DNA from: Leguminivora glycinivorella
Taxonomy: Eukaryota; Arthropoda; Insecta; Lepidoptera; Tortricidae
Direction of reading: 5' to 3'
DNA: 64,000 nt
Assembly (NCBI RefSeq): GCF_023078275.1
Contig: NC_062983.1
Coordinates: forward strand, 14,687,001-14,751,000
The notes beneath the pieces were generated by a model. The model saw only the letters and a program-made list of their open reading frames with translations. It was not told the DNA's origin and did not search any database. Positions 41,536-51,139 of the stretch are shown here, one piece after another. The position numbers and the translations under genes are program-made. Numbering within the stretch: position 1 is the stretch's first letter; each line of letters opens with the position of its first letter.

Positions 41536-41795
41536 TATGGTCGCGCGATAAATGAAAAATCTGGCCGTCCCTACCGTACTTAAATAGTGCGATGCATTGA
41601 CATTATGAAAAAAAAAACCGATGCATTTTAACCATAACTTTACGTTAGACTTTTTTATGACTTTTGGACTTAAAATACGTTACTCTTATAATAATGTAAA
41701 AAATCGATAAAATCAAAAGTAAAAATATAGCTGCAGTGTGTAAAATTCATACTCATCATCCTTGGCTTGCTCTAATCCCAATTAAGTACTTGAGG

Positions 41796-41950
41796 TCGGA
41801 GAAGACATCATCTCATCCTTCACTTGCATTCGTTTCATATATTATACTAGTTATCGGACATCATCTCATCCTTCACTTGCATTCGTTTCATATATTAAGT
41901 TATATTATCGGACATCATCTCATCCTTCACTTGCATTCGTTTCGTTTATT
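41796..41950. repeat. ~48-bp tandem repeat
   Basis: ACATCATCTCATCCTTCACTT with GCATTCGTTT recurs three times; another start is at 42228. Confidence 0.75.
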
Positions 41951-41965
41951 ATAATTATATATTTG

Positions 41966-42215
41966 ACTACCGGTCTGGCGCAGTCGGTAGTGACCCTGCC
42001 TGCTGCGCCGCGGTCCCGGGTTCGAATCCCGGTAAGGGCATTTATTTATGTGATGAGCACAGATATTTGTGAGTCATGGATGCTATGTATTATATATTAT
42101 TTATCGTTGTCTGAGTACCCACAACACAAGCCTTCTTGAGCTTACCGTGGGCCTCAGCCAATCTGTGTAAGGATGTCCTATAATATTTATTATTTATTTT
42201 ATTTATTTATTTATA
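41966..42215 (+). mobile_element. tRNA-headed SINE, same family
   Basis: Matches 23418-23665 over head, body and TTTATTATTTA tail. It follows a 45-bp tandem repeat. Confidence 0.85.
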
Positions 42216-42527
42216 TATTATACTATCGGACATCATCTCATCCTTCTCCATCCCTTCAACTATTTCCACTTAAAAAATAACGTCAATTCGTCGCTCCGTT
42301 TTGCCATGAAAGACGGACAAACAAACAGACACACATACACCAAATGACATTTATAGGTACCTTTTAAAAATTCATACTTTTTTATCAAAATAATATTTGC
42401 AGTTAATATTAAGACCCAGGGAGAAAAATGAGAGGCACCTTTGTATGAAAAGACGATTTCGCACAGCCCTTTCATCGTTATTTGAAATTCAGAGCATATA
42501 CTTAGAGACAATGAATAAAATATATAC

Positions 42528-42678
42528 CTCTCGCCGTGCCAGTTCGCCGCCAGGTGTCAGCACTGAGCAGACCCAACCACCCTGGTCTCGATTCCGGTCT
42601 ACGTTGCTTATGGTCAGTTGACCGTCCATTTGCTGGTATCTGGGATCGTTGCCGGGTCCTCCGTCCCATTTTACTGAA
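42528..42678 (-). CDS. Dscam-like: Dscam-like exon: Ig6 second half
   Basis: The 151-nt exon starts after TTTCATAG (phase 2) and ends GAG before GTATAT (phase 0). It encodes SVKWDGG, then LTISNVDRNRDQGGWVCSV and the Dscam-typical ending TPGGELARRE. The position before the second Ig cysteine is GWVC, so tryptophan replaces the usual tyrosine of the tyrosine corner. Its incoming phase 2 does not match the outgoing phase 1 of the 45.7-kb exon. One exon, the first half of Ig6, is therefore expected in between but not seen. Confidence 0.88.
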
Positions 42679-43310
42679 CTATGAAAGATAACATTCTTTA
42701 TGATTTATAATTTATTATCTTGTTTTTATACAAGCAAATCATTTAGCATTCATGGACCTCGTGTTGAAAATAAACTGTAATATACTTTTTCTACTCCAGC
42801 ACTTAAATCTGTCAATTAGATTATTGTCAGCGGTATCCAAATTAAGTTCATTTGAGTAACGATGAGAAAGTCTATTTGTCTATAGGTTCATAGGATTACT
42901 GCAAGCAGTAATCATATGAATATAGGAGTTCTGTTAATTTTTTTTTAAAAGCACAACTTCCATTTATCAGGTATGTTTTCATTTACAGTAATAAGTAACT
43001 TTTAATAAATAATATAATATTTAGGTTCATAATTTAAATCAAGATGAAAAAATAAACTTAAATGCGTTTTACATATTAGATATTGCAAAACAAAGGTAAA
43101 AATCATAAGTTTATCCAATAATTTTACATTCGACATTTAAATATTCTTGAACGCAACCACATTTTTCGTAATTGAAAACCGGCTTATTTTCTATTTCTCT
43201 TGTCTATGGTATGTTTGACATTTGTAAACTTATCACGAAACTATTTGAACTATTTCGGTGGTGTGTAGTTTGTTTTAATTCGACGTTATTGTGCAAAAAC
43301 ATAAGTAATT

Positions 43311-43625
43311 ATGAGTGATTCTGGTGAAAAATGCACTTCCGAAGAAATCAAGGCTATGGGCGCTCAAAGTGACTGACAATTTGTTACATGAAAAGTCAGA
43401 TAAAGCGTACCAAAAATGTTATGATTGTTTTGACATGGAAATTGCAAAAAAATGTTTAAACTTTTTCTGAAACGGCGTTGTTGGCATATTTTGAAGAATT
43501 GTGCAACAAGTTCTCGCCATCAACATTGTGGACAGAATACTCAATGCTACGACGATCCACACAAATATTCCCATTCATTATATGAAGTAAGTAACTAACC
43601 CATTTTATTATTCTCAAATAGGTAT
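43311..43625 (+). pseudogene. Broken copy of a multicopy insect gene (Crypton/recombinase-like N-terminus)
   Basis: ATG at 43311 opens MSDSGEKCTSEEIKAMGAQS, then stops. In shifted phases one can read HEKSDKAYQKCYDCFDM, then FSETALLAYFEELCNKFSPS and TLWTEYSMLRR. The AYFEEL...PSTLW.-YSML phrase recurs in a family of insect proteins related to tyrosine-recombinase N-terminal domains. At least two frameshifts are needed, so this is a relic. The family label is from memory of the motif. Confidence 0.5.
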
Positions 43626-44959
43626 GTATGTGGCTGTCGTAGAAAAAGTATAGTATACAATCGTAACATTATGAAGGCTATAAAAGTCTCGTACCTTACT
43701 TAGGCCACTCGGCAAGCCTTCGTGGCCTAACCGCGGTACTCAACTTTTATAGCCTTCATAACGTTACCGTTATATAATATACTATAGTGGATATCATCAT
43801 GCGGACAATCATACGTCAAAAAAGTGGCGTTTTAGTATGAGTATGAGTACAATTTAATATGATTAAATATTTGAAAATCGAACGTAGTTGAGTTATGATT
43901 ATCGACTTTACCACTCAAGCATGATGCGGATTGATGCGATGCGATACGAGATTGAGTCATGCGATGTCTCTTAACTATACGAGTTTGAGTGACACAACAC
44001 AACCCTCAATATGCGTCACAGTGTTTTACCTTAAAGCTATATCGACTTGTCGTGAATTAATATTAATGTTACTAAGTTGGGTAACTCACGGTAATATGTG
44101 GACATTTATGCGTGTTTACTTACTCAATAGGGAATCCGTAGTACGGACACCAGACTGTTGTGTCTGAACCAGCGACTGCTTTTACAGGACTCATTGATCG
44201 AATATATGGAGGTCCTAAAATAAATCGAGAAATTAATAGATACATTAATTGTATTATGTACAACTTATTGGAAAAACATAGGTGATTAGGTACTCGCAAT
44301 TATACTGTGGAAACCCCACTTTAAGATTTTGTGACACTATGTACAGTCACTTGCAATAATCCTTATGGTATGTTACTCTCCGAAGGACGCAAGAATTTGT
44401 GACATGCCCTTATAGTTTTTCAAAGAAAATCATGTTTGATATTTTTTCGACCTTTGTTGTGCAAACGATTATATCTATATCCATAAATAAAACTGTTTTA
44501 TTGTACATACATATGTACATTCATGAATAACTTTACTGAAACATACAAAGGTATAATAGAAATCGCACTATTGATATCCGATTAAACGAATGGGGACTAT
44601 AACATTGCGAGCCAGATCTTCCGGCACAACTTCATTTGGGGCATAAGCTTATCGGCACAATTCGGCTAATTTATGCTAAGCCCGCTCTTCCTAATGTGAC
44701 TAAACGTGTGAAATCTCACTCGAGACGAGCTGCTGGAGTGTCTACCGTAATGTCAGAGAATGTATATCAGTTAAAGCGATTTAATACATTTGTGTGCTTA
44801 TACTTTTTGTTTATTTTAATTATAATATTGGCTGAACTCTTTCAATTTTACAGAGCATTGGCCTATATATGTATATAAATAAGTATAAGCTGTAACGTTG
44901 TAAAATTTTCCTTCAATAAATAAATAAAAAATCCGTTTCCCTGTTCGTGGGCGATATTT

Positions 44960-45052
44960 TTACTATCAGTTGCAAAAGTGCATGGAGAAATTATGAATGA
45001 AATTCATTGATAAATTCGCCATGCACTTGTGCAGCTGATAGTACATAAGATA
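44960..45052. mobile_element. MITE-3 copy
   Basis: ACTATCAGTTGCAAAAGTGC and inverted GCACTTGTGCAGCTGATAGT flank ATTATGAATGAAATTCATTG. Confidence 0.75.
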
Positions 45053-45517
45053 AGAGCTTTCTACGCTACATAATGTGTCAAACGACATTGACATGCTTAC
45101 GAGTAAGTACCGAGCATTGACGATGAGAAAGATTTACATAGACATAAAACACAATCGTCTATCATTAATGGGTCTCGTAGGATTAATTACAAAATTCTCA
45201 ATAAAAGAGAATATTTAATAACAATTACAAATGATTTTCTAATTTCAAATGAATGATAATGATACGATAAAGCTTTTACATCCACTTATACCCTAGTGCT
45301 TATTATCACGTAAGTACCCGCAGTTTCTGATTCGACACAAAATCCTTCCTAATGAACTACAACATAATTAGCGCAGTATTTATATAGAAATACAAGGGCT
45401 GAGTCCGTGAATAGTTTTGTATTAATATCTATTACATACCCTGATAGAAAATGCATTCTGGTATTGAACCTCCATTTGTTTCTTTTTCTATGTGGTAAAC
45501 AAAATGAAATCCTTGGT

Positions 45518-45602
45518 GCGTTTTCATCCGATATCGGATATTTAAGCCGCCATCTTGAATTTTTCCTTTGAAATCCTTCCTACATCCGATAATGACTAAG
45601 CA
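45518..45602. mobile_element. MITE-8 copy, partial
   Basis: TGCGTTTTCATCCGATATCGG with AAGCCGCCATCTTGAATTT and CTACATCCGATAATGACT. Confidence 0.55.
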
Positions 45603-45668
45603 GTCCTTGATTAGCGCAGTATCCAGATAGAAATACGAATAACAAAGTAATCCTCTTATAAAACTCAC

Positions 45669-45844
45669 CATAGACGTTCAGCCTGGCAGCATGAGCGACA
45701 GAGCCGTGCGCGTTGCTGGCTCGACACTCGTACCGCCCGCCGTGCTCGACCTTAGCACTGCTTAACGACAGTGTCGACAACACGTAGTTCCCGCCAGGGC
45801 CCATCCCCGTCGGCCCGCTGTCTCTTCCCTCTGTTATCACCGCC
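45669..45844 (-). CDS. Dscam-like: Dscam-like exon: Ig5 second half (parent of the tandem array)
   Basis: The 176-nt exon runs from a TTTATGTCCAG acceptor (phase 2) to a strong TATG/GTGAGT donor (phase 1). It encodes the back of the Ig5 domain: AVITEGRD, the strand LSTLSLSSAKVEHGG, the tyrosine-corner cysteine RYECRAS, and the family signature AARLNVYG at the Ig5/Ig6 boundary. It is the only one of six copies that keeps its last codons and a donor. The other five lie upstream in transcription (46.0-47.7 kb). Confidence 0.92.
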
Positions 45845-47706
45845 CTGGACATAAACACTAATCAGATGGAGTCGGACTCGTTCACTAAGGGTTCTGTACA
45901 TACATTTCTTTTCAGTGCGACAAACGCTTAAACATAGACTTATTATAAGTTTTCTATATTATGCACGCGTCGGGACTATTATCCATTTTTATCTCAATAT
46001 TCCTAGGTCTAATAGTTTTCGAGATAACGGGAAGTCAGTTAGCTAATAGCGTGAGCGACAGAGCCGTGCGCGTTGCTGGCTCGACACTCGTACCGCCCGC
46101 CGTGCTCGACTTTAGCACTGCTCAACGACAGTGTCGACAACACGTAGTTCCCGCCAGGGCCCATCCCCGTCGGCCCGCTGTCTCTTCCCTCTGTTATCAC
46201 CGCCCTGGACATAAACACTAATCAGAAGGAGTTGGACTCGTTCACTAAGGGTTCTGTACATACATTTCTTTTCAGTGCGACAAACGCTTAAACATAGACT
46301 TATTATAAGTTTTTCTATACTATGCATGCGACGGGACTTTTATCCATTTTTATATCAATATTTCTAAGTCTTGTAGTTTTCGAGATAACGGGGAGACAGT
46401 TAGCGAGACAGTTAGCTAATAGCATGAGCGACCGAGCCGTGCGCGTTGCTGGCTCGACACTCGTACCGCCCGCCGTGCTCGACCTTAGCACTGCTTAACG
46501 ACAGTGTCGACAATACGTAGTTCCCGCCAGGGCCCATCCCCGTCGGCCCGCTGTCTCTTCCCTCTGTTATCACCGCCCTGGACATAAACACCAATCAGAT
46601 GGAGTCGGACTCGTTCACTAAGGGTTCTGTACATACATTTCTTTTCAGTGCGACAAACGCTTAAACATAGACTTATTATAAGTTTTTCTATACTATGCAT
46701 GCGTCGGGACTATTATCCATTTTTATCTCAATATTTCTAAGTCTAGTAGTTTTCGAGATAACGGGGAGACAGTTAGCGAGACAGTTAGCTAATAGCATGA
46801 GCGACAGAGCCGTGCGCGTTGCTTGCTCGACACTCGTACCGCCCGCCGTGCTCGACTTTAGCACTGCTCAACGACAGTGTCGACAACACGTAGTTCCCGC
46901 CAGGGCCCATTCCCGTTGGCCCGCTGTCTCTTCCCTCTGTTATCACCGCCCTGGACATAAACACCAATCAGATGGAGTCGGACTCGTTCACTAAGGGTTC
47001 TGTACATACATTTCTTTTCAGTGCGACAAACGCTTAAACATAGACTATTATAAGTTTTTCTATACTATGCATGCGTCGGGACTATTATCCATTTTTATCT
47101 CAATATTTCTAAGTCTAGTAGTTTTCGAGATAACGGGGAGACAGTTAGCGAGACAGTTAGCTAATAGCATGAGCGACAGAGCCGTGCGCGTTGCTCGCTC
47201 GACACTCGTACCGCCCGCCGTGCTCGACTTTAGCACTGCTCAACGACAGTGTCGACAACACGTAGTTCCCGCCAGGGCCCATTCCCGTCGGCCCGCTGTC
47301 TCTTCCCTCTGTTATCACCGCCCTGGACATAAACACCAATCAGATGAAGTCGGACTCGTTCACTAAGGGTTCTGTACATACATTTCTTTTCCGTGCGACA
47401 AACGCTTAAACATAGACTTATTATAAGTTTTTCTATATCATGCACGCGTCGGGACTATTATCCATTTTTATCTCAATATTCCTAGGTCTAGTAGTTTTCG
47501 AGATAACGGGGAGACAGTTAGCGAGACAGTTAGCTAATAGCATGAGCGACAGAGCCGTGCGCGTTGCTCGCTCGACACTCGTACCGCCCGCCGTGCTCGA
47601 CTTTAGCACTGCTCAACGACAGTGTCGACAAGACGTAGTTCCCGCCAGGGCCCATTCCCGTCGGCCCGCTGTCTCTTCCCTCTGTTATCACCGCCCTGGA
47701 CATAAT
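45845..47706 (-). repeat. Tandem array of five partial Ig5b exon copies, ~372-bp unit
   Basis: Five near-identical units repeat with steps of about 361, 373, 372 and 373 bp. Each contains the Ig5b acceptor (CCAG) and most of the exon on the minus strand, with exon fragments starting at about 46204, 46577, 46950, 47322 and 47695. In every copy the exon breaks off after the codons for GSVAHA, so AARLNVYG and the GTGAGT donor are missing. Unrelated intronic sequence (a GAGACAGTTAGC repeat) follows. The units also carry plus-strand open frames that begin MHASGLLSIF or MHATGLLSIF. Their uniformity suggests recent unequal exchange. Confidence 0.9.
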
Positions 47707-47837
47707 ATTGGTCAGAGGATGTCGGTCTTACGCTATGAGGGCTCCATATGTCATACAATTTTAACAATGTTGAACTTATAGGTTTTCCTATGATCTACAA
47801 TATACACATGTATGAACATTATCTGTATTTATTTCAC

Positions 47838-48012
47838 TACTAGCTTTTGTCCGCGGCTTCGCTCGCGTTAAAGACAAAAAGTAGCCTAATGTCACTTTCC
47901 ATCCCTTCAACTATATCCACTTAAAAAATCACGTCAATTCGTCGCTCCGTTTTGCCGTGAAAGACGGACAAACAGAAAGACACACACACTTTCCCATTTA
48001 TAATATTACCTA
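47838..48012. mobile_element. CTAGCTTTTGCC element copy
   Basis: CTAGCTTTTGTCCGCGGCTTC to CATTTATAATATTACCTAG, directly beyond the Ig5b array. Confidence 0.75.
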
Positions 48013-48529
48013 GTGAGGATTTTAGGTCTATTATTGTTTTAGATAAGGCGGAGAAGGAACATTATTCAGCCACAGCAACCCTAATAGTTTTCAAAATGAC
48101 TTTACGTAATGAAATATAATCTTCGTCACCAATTTAAATATTGTAACTTGGTGTCTTCAGGCTAGTATAATAGTTTTGGAGTTTGGTTGTGACGAACGCT
48201 CAGACAGACTCACGTTACGACTGATCCTATAAGCGTACCGTTTTTTCCTATTTAGGTACGGAGCCCTAAAAATAATCGCAAATATACTTCGATCACTCCA
48301 CTAGCCTATCAGCGGGCCATAACCTTATTTATAGCACATAACGCGTAGTGCTTGCATTGTTTCGTACATCAATACCGAACGATCCGAGTAAGGGCCGATC
48401 GCCGGAGGTTATACGCTTCCTACGATCTAATAAAAGTCGTGGCTATACTTAGAAGGGAGCCATTGAGATAAACTGGTTGGAACTATTTTTAAACTGATTG
48501 AAGGGATAAGTGATCAGAGACCACCATTT

Positions 48530-49112
48530 TTAGGGTTCCGTAGTCAACTAGGAACCCTTATAGTTTCGCCATGTCTGTCTGTCCGTCCGTCCGTCCGTCC
48601 GTCCGTCCGTCCGTCCGTCCGTCCGTCCGTCCGTCCGTCCGTCCGCGGATAATCTCAGTAACCGTTAGCACTAGAAAGCTGAAATTTGGTACCAATATGT
48701 ATATAAATCACGCCGACAAAGTGCAAAAATAAAAAATTGAAAAAAATGTTTTATTAGGGTACCCCCCCTACATGTAAAGTGGGGGCTGAATTTTTTTTTC
48801 ATTCCAACCCTAACGTGTGATATATTGTTGGATAGGTATTTAAAAATGAATAAGGGTTTGCTAAGATCGTTTTTTGATAATATGTATATTTTCGGAAATA
48901 ATCGCTCCTAAAGGAAAAAAAAGAGCGTCCCCCCCCCTCTAACTTTTGAACCATATGTTTAAAAAATATGAAAAAAATCACAAAAGTAGAACTTTATAAA
49001 GACTTTCTAGGAAAATTGTTTTGAACTTGATAGGTTCAGTAGTTTTTGAGAAAAATACGGAAAACTACGGAACCCTACACTGAGCGTGGCTCGACACGCT
49101 CTTGGCCGGTTT
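48530..49112. mobile_element. (GTCC)n-element, one arm
   Basis: Same organisation as 33940-34475: TTTTTAGGGTTCCGTAGTC, (GTCC)n at 48575-48645, GCACTAGAAAGCTGAAATTT, and the CGCTCTTGGCCGGTTTT end. Confidence 0.8.
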
Positions 49113-49144
49113 TCAACATAATTTTACGTTCTAGTGTGTTTTTC

Positions 49145-49240
49145 GTTCGTTGTCTGAGTCCCTGCAATACAAGCCATTTTGAGCTTACCGTGGGACTCAA
49201 TCAATCTGTGTAAGACTGTCCTATAATATTTATTTATTTT
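49145..49240 (+). mobile_element. SINE tail fragment
   Basis: CGTTGTCTGAGTCCCTGC and GAGCTTACCGTGGGACTC with an ATTTATTTTA end match the 3' half of the SINE family. Confidence 0.7.
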
Positions 49241-49459
49241 AATTATGAATTTCAATTTTGTTTAAGGTATAGTAAACATTCGCAACAACAAAGCTGTGGT
49301 TAAGACTCTTCTATCACAGATTTATAACCATTTATCTCAGGCAGTTGTGAAGAAAGAGTGCAATCATTTAAGTAGAAGTTTGAGTTTTTGGCCTAAGATA
49401 ACTTATTTAGGTACCTACTTTCACTATTAGTCTTATTAGATTTTAATTCACATAAAGTG

Positions 49460-49740
49460 CCGAAATTTTGAAACGTAATAAATACAAAAGTCTTGGCAAA
49501 GAATACCTTTTTGTACCCTTTGGTGTAGAAACTCTAGGTCCATGGGGCCCCAGCGCGAACAAGTTGTTCACAGAAATCGCGAAGCGTCTGGTTGAGGTAA
49601 CTGGTGACCGAAGATGCCATTCGGCGCACCCTGGTTGGCGACTTCCTCGCACAACGTATCAGCATTGCGATACAGCGAGGAAATGTCGGCAGTATCCTTG
49701 GTACAATGCCTCAAGGGCCTATTTTAGACATTAGCTAGCT
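49460..49740 (+). mobile_element. LINE C-terminal fragment, frameshifted
   Basis: FVPFGVETLGPWGPSANKLF followed by TEIAKRLVEVTGDRR is a recognisable LINE polyprotein end. The frame then shifts (the continuation QRISIAIQRGNVGSILGTMP is in another phase) and ends near 49730. Confidence 0.6.
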
Positions 49741-50009
49741 TTTAAGTTTAGTCTTAGTTTCTTATATAATTCACATTATCTGCAGCTAAGTTCCAACTAG
49801 TGCGTAATTGTCATAACAACTTCTTATCAACTTAATTTACCTAATGCGCCTCTCATAAATTTAGTCCAGCTATGTGGAACTGTAATATCTGATTTTCACA
49901 ACTTAAAAACATTAGTTACACCGACTGATTGAAATAGGCTGCAAGTCAAGAATGAAAACAAGGCGACGGGTCACGCATGTGTCTACCACCAATCATTTTG
50001 AACACCACC

Positions 50010-50885
50010 TGAGCCAGGGGCGGCTCACTCCGCGATCCTATCGCCGCGCTACAAGTACATGCCGGCTGCCGCGAGTTCGCGGCCCATTCAGTGGCGACGA
50101 CCTTCGCGCGGCGCAATAGAATTCAATGTCGTCTGCACGCGTGCGGTCCGTTTGTTAATGTAGGTAAGAATTTAGAATGGCGGCGTTTTGTGAACATCAA
50201 AGGAGTGAGCCTTCTGTACTTGTACTATTATATATTCTGTGCCTGAGCTCTCAACTGTACTGTACTATACTGGGTTCCTGGTTCGCATCCCAGTCATTCT
50301 CCTCCTTGCGTTTTTCCGGCATTTTCCACGGCTCATGGGAGCCTGGACATCCAGTAAGGGCATTTATTTGTATGATAAGCACAGATATTTGTTCCTGAGT
50401 CATGAATGTTTGTAAGTATATAAGTACTAGCTTTTGCCCTCGGCTTCGCTCGCGTTAGAAAGAGACAAAAAATAGCCTATGTCACTCTCTATCCCTTCAA
50501 ATATCTCCAGTTAAAAAATCACGTCAATTCGTCGCTCCGTTTTGGCTTGAAAGACAGACAAACAAACAGACACACATATTTTCCCATTTATAATAATAGT
50601 ATGGAATAATATCGTTGTTTGAGTACTTACAACACAAGCCTTCTTGAGCTTACCGTGGGACTCAGTCAATCTGTGTAAGATAAGAATATCCTATAATATT
50701 TATTTATTTATACACCAGCGTTTGACTAGTCTACAATTTAAATTAAATTCATCAAGTACGTACTGTGTGTGTGGTACACTAAACCTCATTGCAACGGTAT
50801 TGGATGCGAGTCAAACGTCCATGTGAATCGCGAAAGCGGCTCGGTTACCGCTAAACATAGCCACCACTGATTGTTCGATAAATGT
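50010..50885 (-). pseudogene. Decayed duplicate of the Ig5a exon with flanking intron
   Basis: Three blocks match the neighbourhood of the 55.4-kb exon in the same order. They are 50020-50110 (like 54815-54905), 50165-50240 (like 55285-55360) and 50790-50882 (like the exon itself, with FTWTFDSHPIP still readable). The copy is interrupted by a SINE and a CTAGCTTTTGCC-type element. The splice edges are lost. Confidence 0.75.
50345..50712 (+). mobile_element. SINE split by a CTAGCTTTTGCC element
   Basis: SINE body (AAGGGCATTTATTTG to AAGTATATAAGTA) is interrupted at about 50426 by the CTAGC element and resumes at 50605 (ATCGTTGTTTGAGTACTTAC) to the ATTTATTTATT tail. Upstream, 50265-50345 is part of another SINE type. 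Confidence 0.75.
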
Positions 50886-50968
50886 GTACAGTGACCTGCA
50901 AAATTGCATGAAGGAATTATGAATGAAATCATTGATAAATTCGCCATATACTTTTGCAGCTTACTTAC
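50885..50968. mobile_element. MITE-3 copy
   Basis: GTGACCTGCAAAATTGCATG and CATATACTTTTGCAGCTTAC flank ATTATGAATGAAATCATTG; it adjoins the decayed Ig5a copy. Confidence 0.65.
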
Positions 50969-51139
50969 TTCAGACATCACAGCTAGCTCGATGTTCAATC
51001 ACCGGCAATAACAACATAAAAAAAATGAGGCTGCATACATTTTTGACACGCTCTGATAGCTCTAGAAATGCGTTAATGAAAAGCGCCATTAGTACCTAGT
51101 TGATAAGATATTATTATGTATTAATAATAATAATAATAA

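Noticed and set aside
44636..44878. 80-residue plus frame with a membrane-like end
   Set aside because: No family resemblance, no splice or promoter support, AT-rich 3' half; probably chance.
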